In this document: positions 18,178-28,304 of the stretch, piece after piece
Layout of the letters: each line of letters begins with the position of its first letter
Position numbering within the stretch: position 1 is the first letter of the stretch
Origin: Caulobacter radicis
Lineage (GTDB): Bacteria; Pseudomonadota; Alphaproteobacteria; Caulobacterales; Caulobacteraceae
Length of the DNA: 64,000 nucleotides
Direction of reading: 5' to 3'
Assembly (NCBI RefSeq): GCF_003094615.1
Contig: NZ_QDKO01000037.1
Coordinates: 62,001-126,000, forward strand
Notes under the pieces: generated by a model
Databases searched by the model: none
The model's input: the letters and a program-made list of their open reading frames with translations, nothing else
What the model was told of the DNA's origin: nothing
Position numbers and translations under genes: made by a program

Positions 18178-19389
18178 GCGCTTCCCAATCCTCGGGCAAG
18201 TCTTCAGGCATGTTCTCGCCGATGACCATGCTGGTGCTGGTCCTGGTCGGCGTCGTTTCGTTCAGCGGCCTGGCCGTGCTGTCGGCCTACGCGCCCGAAC
18301 TGCGCAAGGGCGACGACGGCGGCGGTCACGCCCTGTCGCGCTCGTCCGTCGGCTTCGGCGGCATCTCGCGCCTACTCAGCCTGATGGGCGAGCCGGTGCT
18401 GACCAGCCGCGGCGACCTGCCGCTTTCGGCCGAGGAAGGGCTGCTGGTCCTGACGCCGTCGGCGGGCATGTCGCCCGTGCCGCTCGAGCGCAACGACCAT
18501 ATCGGCCCGACCCTGGTCGTGCTGCCCAAGTGGGACGTCCGGCCCGACGCCAAGCATCGCGGCTGGGTCACCACCTTCGGCGCCAACAATCCCGCCCAGG
18601 CGCTGGAGCTGCTGCCGCCGAAGCTGCGCAAGGATCTCAAGCTGAACGCGGCCAAGGGCAAGCGCACGGTGCGCCTGCGTCGGCCGTCCGGTGAGGCGTT
18701 CGGCGCGCCGGTGGCCATCACGGGTTCGCGCACGCTGGCGGGGCCGGGCTGGACGCCGGTGCTGCTCGACCAGGACGGCGGCGTGGTGATGGCCATGCGC
18801 GACGACAGCTGGACCTATGTCCTGGCCGATCCCGACTATCTCAACACCCAGGGCCTGAAGACCGCCGGCGGCGCCCGCACGGCCGTGGCCATGCTGAACC
18901 TGATCCGCGACGACGGCTCGCCGGTGGTGTTCGACGTCACCCTGCACGGCTTCAAGCGCACGCGCAGCCTGATGCGCCTGGTGGTCGAGCCGCCGCTGCT
19001 GGGGGCGACCCTGGTCGCCGTGGCCCTGGCCCTGCTGGCGGGCGCCCAGGCCTTCGCGCGCTTTGGCCCGCCGCTGCGTTCGCGCCGGGCGGTGGCCCTG
19101 GGCAAGACGGCGCTGGCCGACAACACCGCGGGCCTGGTGCGCCTGGCGCGTCGCGAGCATCGCATGGCCAAGCTCTACGCCCGGCTCATCCAGGCCTCGG
19201 CCGCCCGCGCCATCGGCGCGCCGCGCGGCCTCGACGGCCAGGACCTCGTCGACTTTCTCGATCGCGTCAGCCGCACCGTCGGCGCGACCCACACCTATTC
19301 GGCGCTGGCCGATCGGGCGCTGACGGCCTCGCCGTCCGACCTGATGGCCGTGGCGCGCGATCTCCATATCTGGAAGCAGGAGCTCATCC

Positions 19390-19403
<14 letters not shown>
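18174..19403 (+). CDS. DUF4350-domain membrane protein
   Basis: Membrane-anchored protein of 409 aa: N-terminal helix at about 18-40 (MTMLVLVLVGVVSFSGLAVL), an extracytoplasmic domain resembling a GATase/DUF4350 fold (SVGFGGISRLLSLMGEPVLT, ADPDYLNTQGL) and a second helix at about 275-300 (LLGATLVAVALALLAGAQAF) followed by a basic cytoplasmic tail. The family is regularly found between DUF4129 and MoxR genes. The ATGA overlap with the preceding gene decides the start; another in-frame start nine bases earlier is less likely. Function unknown; probably an assembly partner of the MoxR ATPase. Confidence 0.82.
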
Positions 19404-20342
<939 letters not shown>

Positions 20343-20346
<4 letters not shown>

Positions 20347-21656
20347 TCTATCCCACGCGCCGCGCCGTCGTCGCCGTCGCCGCCGGGATCCCGGCGGCGC
20401 TGGTCGTCGGCGTGCTCGCGCCGGCCGGCTGGCTGGCCGGACCGATCTGGATCGGCGTCATGCTGCTGGCCATGGCGGCCGACGCGCTGTCGGGCGGCTC
20501 GCGCTCGCGCCTGGCCCTGGACGAGCCGCAGCGACCGTTCCTGTCGGTGGCCCGCACCGCCCCCATCGCCTTCACCACGCGCTTCGGCAAGGGGCCGGTT
20601 CCCGGCCGCGCCGAGGCCGCGCTGGACGCCGACGACCGCCTGGGCCTGCAACCGCGCTTCGCCCGCGGCGAGGTCGAGGGGCGCGCGGCCACCTTCGACT
20701 TCTCCCTGACGCCCGAGCGGCGCGGGGAGGGCCGGCTGCACCGCCTTTGGGTGCGCTGGACCGGCCCGCTGGGCCTGGTCTGGAAGCAGCAGGCCTTCGT
20801 ACTCGACATCGAGGCGCCGGCCGGCACCGACCTGCAAGGCGTGCGCGAGGAGGCCGTGCGGATGCTGGCCCGCGACGCCCTGATCGGCAGCAAGACCCAG
20901 GTCGACCGCGGCGAGGGCTCCGAGTTCGAGGCGCTGAAGGAGTTCCAGACCGGCATGGACCCGCGCGCCATCGACTGGAAGCAGTCGGCGCGGCACCTGC
21001 ACCTGCTGGCCAAGGAGTTCCGCACCGAGCGCAACCACCACATCGTCATGGCCATCGATGGCGGCCGGGCCATGTGCGAGCCGGTCGGCGGCGCGCCCAA
21101 GGTCGATCGGGCCATAAACGCCGGCCTGCTGCTGGCCTATGCCTGCCTGCGCGCCGGCGACCGGGCGGGGTTCTATTCGTTCGACTCCGCGCCGCGGCTG
21201 CTGACCGGCGTGGTCAGCGGGCTGGACGCCTTCCGCCAGCTGCAGCACGCCGCCGGCCGCATCGACTATTCCGCCGAGGAGACCAACTACACCCTGGCGC
21301 TCAACACCTTGGCGGCCAAGCTGGGCCGGCGCTCGCTGGTGGTGGTGTTCACCGACTTCACCGATCCCACAGCCGCCGAGCTGATGATCGACGCCAGCGC
21401 CCATCTGCTGCGCCGCCACCTGGTGCTGTTCGTGGTCATGCAGGACGAGGAGCTGGAGGCCATGGTCGACGCCGAGCCGTTCGAGCCGGCCGACATCTCG
21501 CGCGCCGTCGTCTCGGCCGGCCTGCTGCGCGAGCGCGAGGCCGTGGTCGCCCGGCTGCGCCGCATGGGCGCGCACATCGTCGAGGCCCCGGCCGCCCGCA
21601 TCGGCCCGGCCCTGATCAACACCTATGTCGACCTCAAGCGGAGGGACCTCCTGTGA
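20343..21656 (+). CDS. DUF58 domain protein
   Basis: Membrane-linked DUF58 (VWA-like) partner of MoxR, 437 aa. Two N-terminal hydrophobic segments at about 8-50 (VAVAAGIPAALVVGVLAPAG, GPIWIGVMLLAMAADAL), a beta-rich middle, then the DUF58 signature (GSEFEALKEFQTGMDPRAID, WKQSARHLHLLAKEF) and a VWA-like region with MAIDGGRAM and VVVFTDFTD. The MIDAS motif is imperfect, as in most DUF58 proteins. GTGA overlaps on both sides show tight translational coupling. Confidence 0.94.
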
Positions 21657-22660
21657 TCGACGTCAAGGTCGACGGCCGCCTGAAGAGCCAGCGCTTCCGC
21701 CAGGAGCGCGAGGCCGACTGGAAACGCCTGGAACGGCTGATGGAGAAGGTCGAGAAGGGCTCGATGGCCAGCCTCTCCGAGGAGGAGATCCTGGCCGCGC
21801 CGGTGCTCTATCGCTCGGCCCTGTCGTCGCTGTCGGTGGCCCGCGCCACTTCGCTCGACCGAGGCATGATCGACTATCTGGAGATGCTCTGCGCCCGGGC
21901 CTATTTCTTCGTCTACGGCTCGCGCGAGACCCTGCGCAGCCAGCTTGGCGCCTTCTTCGCCGGCGGCTGGCCGGCGGCGGTGCGCGGCCTGTGGCGCGAG
22001 ACCCTGGTCAGTGTCGGGCTGATGGTGATCGGCGCCCTGGTCGGCGCCTGGCTCTTTGGTCAGGACGCCGAGTGGTACTACGCCTTCATGCCCCGGGAGA
22101 TGACCGGCGGACGCGATCCGGCCGCGACCACCGAGATGCTCCGCTCCACGCTGGACGGCGCCAAGTCGGGCAGCGGCCTTTCGATGTTCGCCACCTTCCT
22201 GTTCACCCACAACGCCCAGGTGGCGCTGCTGGCGTTCGCTTTGGGTTTCGCGCTGTGCGTGCCGACGGCGATGCTGGTGATCTACAACGGCGTGATGCTG
22301 GGGGTGTTCTTCGCGCTGTTCGCCAGCCGGGGTCTGGGCGTCGAGGCCGGCGGCTGGCTGGCGATCCACGGGGTGACCGAGATCTTCGCCGTCTGCCTGG
22401 CGGGCGCGGCCGGCCTGAAGATCGGCTGGACCGTGGCCTTCCCCGGCGAGCGCAGCCGCCTGGACGCGGCGGCCGAGGCCGGCCGCCACGCCGCCACCGT
22501 CATGGGCGGCGTGGTGGTCATGCTGTTCTTCGCCGGCCTGCTGGAGGGCTTTGGCCGCCAGCTGATCGTCTGGACCCCGGCCCGTTACGGCGTGGCGGCG
22601 TTCACGGCCCTGATCTGGGGCCTATACTTCTACGCCCCGCGCCGGAGGGCCAGCGCATGA
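21653..22660 (+). CDS. SpoIIM-like (stage II sporulation protein M) membrane protein
   Basis: Polytopic inner-membrane protein, 335 aa, of the SpoIIM/DUF95 family. A soluble charged N-terminus (residues 1-110, RFRQEREADWKRLERLMEKV) is followed by about five transmembrane helices (SVGLMVIGALVGAWLFG, VALLAFALGFALCVPTAMLV, GVFFALFA, TVMGGVVVMLFFAGLL, AFTALIWGLYFY). The family motif IHGVTEIFAVCLAGAAGLK is intact. This organism type does not sporulate; in such bacteria the family belongs to MoxR/RDD clusters with no settled function. GTG start overlaps the DUF58 stop, preceded by ggaggg. Confidence 0.93.
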   Translation: MIDVKVDGRLKSQRFRQEREADWKRLERLMEKVEKGSMASLSEEEILAAPVLYRSALSSLSVARATSLDRGMIDYLEMLCARAYFFVYGSRETLRSQLGAFFAGGWPAAVRGLWRETLVSVGLMVIGALVGAWLFGQDAEWYYAFMPREMTGGRDPAATTEMLRSTLDGAKSGSGLSMFATFLFTHNAQVALLAFALGFALCVPTAMLVIYNGVMLGVFFALFASRGLGVEAGGWLAIHGVTEIFAVCLAGAAGLKIGWTVAFPGERSRLDAAAEAGRHAATVMGGVVVMLFFAGLLEGFGRQLIVWTPARYGVAAFTALIWGLYFYAPRRRASA

Positions 22661-23544
22661 GCGAGGCCTCGACGCTCAAGCTGACGCGGGCCTTCGTCAC
22701 GCCCGAGGGCGTCGACCTGCGCCTGCAACTGGCCGACGCCAGCCAGCGCGCCGGCGCCTTCCTGGTGGACGCGGCGATCATGCTGGCCGTGCTCATCGTC
22801 GCCTCGATCCTGATCGGCCTGATCGGCGTCGGCGCCCTGGCGGCCGCCGGCCTGAAGGGGGCGGAAGTCATCGCCGTGCTGTGGCTGCTCGGCTTCTTCC
22901 TGCTGCGCAATTTCTACTTCGTGGGCTTCGAGCTCAGCGCCGCGGCCGCCACGCCGGGCAAGCGGGCCATGGGCATCCGCGTCGCCGCCCGCGATGGCGG
23001 TCGCCTGCGCCCCGGCGCGATCTTCGCCCGCAACGCTATGCGCGAGCTGGAGATCTTCATTCCGATCAGCATGCTGTTCGCCCCGGCCGGGGTCGAAGGC
23101 GGCGGCGTCGAGGGCTGGATGTACCTGCTGGGCATCACCTGGGCGGGGGTGTTCGTGCTGTTTCCGCTGTTCAACAAGGACCGGCTGCGGGCCGGCGACC
23201 TGATCGGCGGCACCTGGGTCGTGCGCGCGCCCAAGCGAAAGCTGATGCGCGACATGGCAGACGAGGGGGCCGAGCGCCTGCGGCGCTACGCCTTCACCCA
23301 GGAGCAGATCGACGCCTACGGCGCCAAGGAGCTTCACGTGCTCGAGGACGTGCTGCGCGAGCGCGATCGCAAGACGATGCGCGCCGTGGCCGACCGCATC
23401 GCCGGCAAGGTCGGCTGGACGCGCCTGGCGGAGGAAGACGACTACGACTTCCTCAGCGCCTACTACGCGGCCCTGCGCAAGCGGCTGGAGGCGCGCCTGC
23501 TGATGGGCGTGCGGCGCCGCGACAAGCACGACACCGCGCGCTGA
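22657..23544 (+). CDS. RDD-family membrane protein
   Basis: Integral membrane protein, 295 aa, last gene of the MoxR operon. The RDD domain spans about 28-190: the first helix with Arg/Asp signature (SQRAGAFLVDAAIMLAVLIV), a helix at about 65-90, and TPGKRAMGIRVAARDGGRLR. The final RDD aspartate lies in DRLRAGDLIGGTWVV. A charged C-terminal extension of about 95 residues (EEDDYDFLSAYYAALRKRLE) is unlike typical short RDD proteins. Some RDD proteins are Na+/H+ antiporters, but most in this context are uncharacterised. The ATGA overlap fixes the start. Confidence 0.92.
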   Translation: MSEASTLKLTRAFVTPEGVDLRLQLADASQRAGAFLVDAAIMLAVLIVASILIGLIGVGALAAAGLKGAEVIAVLWLLGFFLLRNFYFVGFELSAAAATPGKRAMGIRVAARDGGRLRPGAIFARNAMRELEIFIPISMLFAPAGVEGGGVEGWMYLLGITWAGVFVLFPLFNKDRLRAGDLIGGTWVVRAPKRKLMRDMADEGAERLRRYAFTQEQIDAYGAKELHVLEDVLRERDRKTMRAVADRIAGKVGWTRLAEEDDYDFLSAYYAALRKRLEARLLMGVRRRDKHDTAR

Positions 23545-23552
23545 GGCCTTGA

Positions 23553-25004
23553 TCAGGCTGCCGAGCGCAGGAAGCGGCCCGCTCGCTGGCCGACCACTTC
23601 GCCGTCGCTCCAGGCCAGGGCGCCGTTGACGAAGACGTGCTCCACGCCCTTGGCCGGACGCGTCGGCGCCTCGTAGGTGGCCTGGTCGATGATCGCCTCG
23701 GCGTCGAACACCGTCAGGTCGGCCTTCATGCCCGCGGCCACCCGGCCGCGGCCGGCCAGGCGGAAGGTGTCGGCGGCCAGGCCCGTCATCTTGTGCACGG
23801 CCGCTTCCAGGCTGATCAGCTTCTGGTCGCGGGCGTAGTGGCCCAGCACGCGGGGGAACGCGCCCCACAGGCGCGGGTGCGGGCGCTTGTCGTGCGGCAG
23901 GCCGTCCGAGCCGACCATGCAGCAGGGGTGAGCCAGGATCGAGCGCATGTCGGCCTCGGCCATCTGGAAGTAGCTGGCGCCGCCGGGCATCAGCCGCTCG
24001 GCGGCCTCCGGCTGCGACAGGCCCCAGTCGGCGGCGATCGCCGCCAGGGTGCGGCCGGCCATCTCCGGATGCGGCTCTGACCAGTTGACCAGGATCTCGA
24101 CCTCGCCGTCGGCCAGGTCGGGGCGGATGATCGTCGAGCCGGCGGTGTAGGGATAGCAGTCCAGGTGCACCGGCTGGCTCTGGCGGGTCTGGTCGATCAG
24201 GCCCAGGGTCTCGGCCGCTCGGCCCCAGTTGCGCACGCCGGCGCACTTGTGGTGCGACAGGATCAGCGGCGCGCCGCTGGGCGCGGCCACGGCGAAGGCC
24301 TCCTGCAGGGCCTCGATGATGCCCTCGCGCTCGTCGCGGATATGGGCGGTGTAGACGCCGCCGGCCTGCGCCACCGTGCGGGCCAGCGCCTGAAGCTCTT
24401 CCATGTCGGCCGCCCAGGCCGGGGCGTAGAACACGCCCGAACTCATGCCCAGGGCGCCTTCGGACAGGGCGTCGCGCAGCAGGGCGTCCATCGCCTCGCG
24501 CTCGGCCGCCGTGGCGGGACGCTCCAGGTCGTCCATGCAGAGCACGCGCAGGGTGGAGTGCCCGACCAGGGCCGCCACGTTGACGCGCGGGCTGGCCGCC
24601 TCGATGGCGCGGCGATAGTCGGCGAAGGCGGCGTAGGCGAAATCCTCGCGCGCCCCCAGCAGGTTGAAGGGCTCGGCCACGGCCTCGTGGAAGCGCAGCA
24701 TCGGGGCCGAGATCCCGCAGTTGCCCGCCACCACCGTCGTCACGCCCTGGCTGATCTTGGGCAGCATGTCGGGCTGGGTGATGCAGACGAGGTCGTCGTG
24801 GGTGTGCACGTCGATGAAGCCCGGCGCCACCACCAGGCCCGAGACGTCGATCACCTGCGCCATGCCCGTCGGCAGCGAGGCGCCCACGGCCACGATGGTG
24901 TCGCCGGCCAGGGCCACGTCGGCGACGAAGGCCGCGCCGCCGCTTCCGTCGATGACCGTGCCGCCCTTCAGGACGATGTCGGCGGCGGGGAGGGGGCTTG
25001 CCAT
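23553..25004 (-). CDS. N-acyl-D-amino-acid deacylase (D-aminoacylase)
   Basis: Zinc amidohydrolase that removes the acyl group from N-acyl-D-amino acids, 483 aa. Metal motif H67/H69 in GFIDVHTHDD and the characteristic metal cysteine C96 in VAGNCGIS. Further family signatures are VGHSTLRV, GALGMSSGVFYAPA, YTAHIRDE, LSHHKCAG and MVGSDGLPHD. The ATG at 25004 (MASPLPAADIVLKGGTVIDG) gives the usual N-terminus; a TTG 15 bases upstream is less likely. It is the third gene of a leftward operon after ridA and the DSD1-like gene, which fits a pathway deacylating and then deaminating D-amino acids. Cytoplasmic: no signal peptide. Confidence 0.94.
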   Translation of the reverse strand: MASPLPAADIVLKGGTVIDGSGGAAFVADVALAGDTIVAVGASLPTGMAQVIDVSGLVVAPGFIDVHTHDDLVCITQPDMLPKISQGVTTVVAGNCGISAPMLRFHEAVAEPFNLLGAREDFAYAAFADYRRAIEAASPRVNVAALVGHSTLRVLCMDDLERPATAAEREAMDALLRDALSEGALGMSSGVFYAPAWAADMEELQALARTVAQAGGVYTAHIRDEREGIIEALQEAFAVAAPSGAPLILSHHKCAGVRNWGRAAETLGLIDQTRQSQPVHLDCYPYTAGSTIIRPDLADGEVEILVNWSEPHPEMAGRTLAAIAADWGLSQPEAAERLMPGGASYFQMAEADMRSILAHPCCMVGSDGLPHDKRPHPRLWGAFPRVLGHYARDQKLISLEAAVHKMTGLAADTFRLAGRGRVAAGMKADLTVFDAEAIIDQATYEAPTRPAKGVEHVFVNGALAWSDGEVVGQRAGRFLRSAA

Positions 25005-25031
25005 GGTCGGACTGCTCAAGGAACGCTCACT

Positions 25032-26315
25032 TCAGAAAAAGGTCTTCAGGCCGCCCAGCACGCCGTAGGTCTCGTCGACCTCCAGCAGCACCGACCACTT
25101 GTCGAAGGTCGTGCACGGGTGGGAGATCTCGAAGCCGAGCAGGTCGCCGACCGCCAGGTCGGCGTCGGGGGCGATGGTGAGGAAGCCGTGCTGGTCGGCC
25201 AGCTTGGCCGTGACGATCCCGTCGACGCCCTGCGCCCGCTCGTGCAGGCCGGGGCGGAACCAGCGGCGGGCCGTCGGCAGGTGGATGTCGAACGAGACGT
25301 CGCGCTTGCCCATCATGACGATGGCCATGTCCGGCTGCGGGCGCGAGATCACCCGGGTCCAGACCTCCAGCGCGGGCCGCAGCCGGGGCGGGACGCCGAC
25401 GGCCTCGCGGGCGTCCATGCGGCTCAGTAGTTCGCGATAGAAGCCGCTGTCGTGGGTGACGTAGCAGCCGCTGCGCAGCACGATCGTCGCGCCCGGCGTC
25501 TCGCCGGCCAGGGCGCGGGCGACCAGGTCGTAATAGGCCGAGCCGCCGGCGGTCAGCACCATCTCGTCGGGGGCGTAGAGCCCTTCGGCGCGCAGGGCGT
25601 GGTGCAGGCCGATCAGGCCGTCGAGATAGGCGTCGACCTCGACGGCGTCGCGCACGGCGTGGTCGCTGAAGACCAGGCCCTCGTAACCCTCGACGCCGTG
25701 CAGTTCGACGCCCGGCAGGGCGTGGATCAGGCGGCCCAGCGCCAGGCCCTCGTCAGCCGATCGTACGCCGCAGCGGCCGTCGGCCATGCCCAGCTCGATC
25801 AGCAGTCTTGCGGGCGGCGCCTCGGGCGCGGCGGCGAAGATTTCGGAGATGGCGCGCACGCCGGCCTCGCCGTCGACCAGCACATAGACCGGGCGGTCGG
25901 GCGCCTTGGTCGTCAGGTCGCGAAGGCACTCGATCTCGGCGCGGCCGACCAGCTGGTTGGCCAGGATCAGGCGCGGCGCGCCGATCTCGTGGCACAGCTT
26001 CAGCTGGGTCATGGTCGCCGCCGTCAGGCCCCAGGCGCCGCCCTCGATCTGCCGCGCCAGCAGTTGTGGGCACATGGTGGTCTTGGCGTGAGGGGCGAGC
26101 CTGGCGCCCGCCGCGTCGACATAGGCCTGCATGACCGACAGATTGTTGTCGATCGCGGCGCGCTTCAGCACCGCGGCCGGCATCGGGATGTCGCCGCCGA
26201 GCAGCGAGAGGCCGCGTCCGGAGAAGTCTCCGAGCGTGCGCACCGAGCCGTCCAGCGGCACGGCCTTGGTTCCGGGCGCGAGGACCAGCGCGTCGAGATC
26301 GGCGGGCGACAGCAT
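25032..26315 (-). CDS. D-serine dehydratase/D-threonine aldolase-like PLP enzyme (DSD1 family)
   Basis: Fold-type III PLP enzyme, 427 aa. The Schiff-base lysine is K78 in LAPHAKTTMCPQL. The C-terminal DSD1 metal site is visible as HPCTTFDKW near residue 400. Related enzymes dehydrate D-serine or cleave beta-hydroxy D-amino acids. In this operon it would act on the free D-amino acid made by the deacylase, and the neighbouring RidA would hydrolyse the reactive imine. It ends 27 bases before the deacylase gene and starts 5 bases after ridA, so the three are co-transcribed. The exact substrate is inferred. Confidence 0.9.
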   Translation of the reverse strand: MLSPADLDALVLAPGTKAVPLDGSVRTLGDFSGRGLSLLGGDIPMPAAVLKRAAIDNNLSVMQAYVDAAGARLAPHAKTTMCPQLLARQIEGGAWGLTAATMTQLKLCHEIGAPRLILANQLVGRAEIECLRDLTTKAPDRPVYVLVDGEAGVRAISEIFAAAPEAPPARLLIELGMADGRCGVRSADEGLALGRLIHALPGVELHGVEGYEGLVFSDHAVRDAVEVDAYLDGLIGLHHALRAEGLYAPDEMVLTAGGSAYYDLVARALAGETPGATIVLRSGCYVTHDSGFYRELLSRMDAREAVGVPPRLRPALEVWTRVISRPQPDMAIVMMGKRDVSFDIHLPTARRWFRPGLHERAQGVDGIVTAKLADQHGFLTIAPDADLAVGDLLGFEISHPCTTFDKWSVLLEVDETYGVLGGLKTFF

Positions 26316-26320
26316 CGGCG

Positions 26321-26710
26321 TCAGGCCTGCGGAACCAGGGCGATGACTTCGATCTCGACCTTGCAGTCGACCATCATCGGCGACTGCACGCAGGCGCGGG
26401 CCGGCAGGGCGTCGCCGAAATAGCTGTTATAGACGCGGTTGAAGGCGTGGAAGTCGCGGGCGTCGTCCAGCCAGACATTGGCCTTGACCACGTCCTTCAG
26501 GGTGCAGCCGGCCTTGGCCAGGATGCCGACGATGTTCTCGATGACCTTGTGGGTCTGGGGCACGACGCCGCCGTCGACCAGCACGCCGTTCTCGTCCATC
26601 GGCACCTGGCCCGAGACGAAGACGAAGCCGTTGGCGACCGTGGCCTGGCAGAAGGGCAGGGCGTTGCCGCCGGTGCCCGTGGTGGCCGCGCCGATGCGTT
26701 GGATGGACAC
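26321..26710 (-). CDS. ridA: RidA-family imine/enamine deaminase
   Basis: Small cytosolic enzyme, 129 aa, that hydrolyses 2-iminopropanoate-type intermediates released by PLP dehydratases. Signatures: VANGFVFVSGQVPMDENG, NIVGILAKAG, VVKANVWLDD, and the C-terminal PARACVQSP-MMVDCKVEIEVIA with the conserved Arg that binds the carboxylate. The GTG at 26710 is preferred: it has an excellent aggag six bases upstream and removes 15 non-family residues. It is the first gene of the operon, so its promoter lies in the spacer shared with rpiR. Confidence 0.93.
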   Translation of the reverse strand: MSIQRIGAATTGTGGNALPFCQATVANGFVFVSGQVPMDENGVLVDGGVVPQTHKVIENIVGILAKAGCTLKDVVKANVWLDDARDFHAFNRVYNSYFGDALPARACVQSPMMVDCKVEIEVIALVPQA

Positions 26711-26760
26711 GAAATTCTCCTGACTCAAGGTCGAGTTCCGATGCTCAGGAGCCATGCCGG

Positions 26761-26789
26761 ATGTAGCGGTGTCAACGAAAATGTAGCAA
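26761..26789. promoter_or_regulatory. Candidate RpiR operator (tandem atgtagc motif)
   Basis: In the spacer between the divergent ridA operon and the rpiR gene, the heptamer atgtagc occurs at 26761-26767 and again at 26781-26787, 20 bases apart (two helical turns). The same heptamer, inverted (gctacat), occurs at 28108-28114 ahead of the receptor of this locus. RpiR/HexR-type sites often contain TGTAG-like half sites. Assignment is by pattern only. Confidence 0.45.
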
Positions 26790-26893
26790 AACTATCATTC
26801 TTGATGCTGGTGGGGCGGCGGCCTTGATTGCGGCGCGACATCGTTGTCGGTATCAGTCGTCGGGCGCGCGCCGTTTGGTGAAGGGACCGGGGG

Positions 26894-27832
26894 ATGAGTC
26901 AGTCTGAAAACGCCGTCGACGACGGCGACATCCTTCCGCGCATCGAGGCGATGATGGAGGCGATGACGCGCTCGGATCTCAAGATCGCCAAGCTGATCCT
27001 GAAGTCGCCGCACGAGTTCGTCCGCGCCAGCGTCAAATCGGTGGCGACCGACCTGGGGGTCAGCGAGCCGACGGTCCTGCGCTTTTGCCGCACGGTCGGC
27101 TGCGAGGGCTTCAAGGACCTGAAGTTCCGCCTGATCCAGGAGCTGGCCCACGCCCAGGCCGTCACCGACCAGCGCGAGCGGGCGGCCCGTCCGGCGCCGG
27201 CGCGGCCCGAGCCTCAGGCGCCTCTGGGCGCCGACGCGGCGGTCGCCGACCGATTGTTCGACACCATCATCGACGCCCTGGGGCGCACGCGCGAGACCTT
27301 GAACGAGAAGGACTTGCAGGTCGCCGCCCTGGCCATCGCCAAGGCCGCGCGCGTGGTGATCTACGGCATCGGCGGCAGCTCGGCCGCCTTGGCCAGCGAG
27401 ATCCACAACCGCCTGTTCCGCCTCGACGTGCCGGCCATGGTGTTCACCGACGGCTACGCCCAGCGCATGTCGGCCGCGATCCTGTCGCCGGGCGACGTGG
27501 CCTTGTTCCTGTCGTCCACCGGTCGCCCGCGTGAACTGCAGGAAAGCATGGAGCTGGCCAAGCATTACAAGGCGACCTGCATCGCCATCACCGACGCGGA
27601 TTCGCCATTGGGGCGCGACGCCGACGTCTGCCTGCATGTGGGTCTGTCGCCGTCGGGCGTCGAGGAGTTCCAGCCCAACCCGATGCGCTTCGCCCAGTTG
27701 TTCGTCATCGACCGGCTGGCCTACGCCGTGGCCGTGTCGTTGGGCGAGCGGGCGCACCAGATGCTGCGTCGGGCTCGCGGCAGTGTCGCCTGGCTGCACG
27801 GAATTGCGCCCCAGCAGCCCATCGGCGACTGA
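26894..27832 (+). CDS. RpiR-family transcriptional regulator with SIS domain
   Basis: DNA-binding regulator, 312 aa. N-terminal RpiR helix-turn-helix at about 15-90 (RSDLKIAKLILKSPHEFVRA, VATDLGVSEPTVLRFCRTVG). C-terminal sugar-isomerase (SIS) effector domain at about 135-265 (VVIYGIGGSSAALASEIHNR, VALFLSSTGRPRELQ). SIS domains usually sense phosphorylated sugars or amino sugars, which supports a link to the hexosaminidase further down. It is divergent from ridA-DSD1-deacylase and upstream of the receptor/GntP/GH20 genes, so it probably controls both arms. Confidence 0.94.
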   Translation: MSQSENAVDDGDILPRIEAMMEAMTRSDLKIAKLILKSPHEFVRASVKSVATDLGVSEPTVLRFCRTVGCEGFKDLKFRLIQELAHAQAVTDQRERAARPAPARPEPQAPLGADAAVADRLFDTIIDALGRTRETLNEKDLQVAALAIAKAARVVIYGIGGSSAALASEIHNRLFRLDVPAMVFTDGYAQRMSAAILSPGDVALFLSSTGRPRELQESMELAKHYKATCIAITDADSPLGRDADVCLHVGLSPSGVEEFQPNPMRFAQLFVIDRLAYAVAVSLGERAHQMLRRARGSVAWLHGIAPQQPIGD

Positions 27833-28304
27833 GGCTTCAGCCGGTCGAGCGGTTGCTGGAGCGGCTCTTCTGGCCGCCGGGGCGTCATATGCTTGGGTGG
27901 GGCGGCATATCGCCTATTCCCGCGCTTGGAATTCGATCTTTTCTTGATAGCGGTCTCATGCGCTCCGCGTGTGCGGCAGGGGCTGCTCGCGTCGCCTTGA
28001 TAGCGCATCTTTCATCGGCGCCGCATTTGTGGGCGCCGCCTTGTGCGCTGAAAAACAAGGGCTTTTTCTGGTGTGTGGCGCTCTCCTTAGGCAATCGTTT
28101 TATGATTGCTACATAAATGAATGTTTTGTGATTGACGTTATATAGGGCCTGTGACAATCCTTCCTGCGTCCTCAAGAGGGCGGGAATTGAAGGCGGTGGC
28201 CCGGTTCGCAACAGTATCCGAGCCTAATTGTCCGACATTCAAAAATATAAAGAACATCCCTGCCTTCGTGGGGAAGTAATAACATTTATCTGGAGTCGGG
28301 TTCA
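27833..28304. promoter_or_regulatory. 472-base AT-richer gene-free region upstream of receptor
   Basis: No convincing gene; short frames here look random. It holds a 7-bp stem (28016-28022 with 28032-28038) that may end the rpiR transcript. It also has an imperfect direct repeat gttttatgattg (28097-28108) / gttttgtgattg (28123-28134), and the inverted copy of the heptamer shared with the ridA-rpiR spacer (gctacat, 28108-28114). The AT-rich 28097-28145 stretch is the likely regulated promoter, leaving a long 5' leader. Confidence 0.5.

Noticed and set aside
27853..28211. Short open frames on both strands in the gene-free region before the receptor
   Set aside because: No Shine-Dalgarno, no helix or domain pattern, and they overlap each other and the candidate promoter elements.
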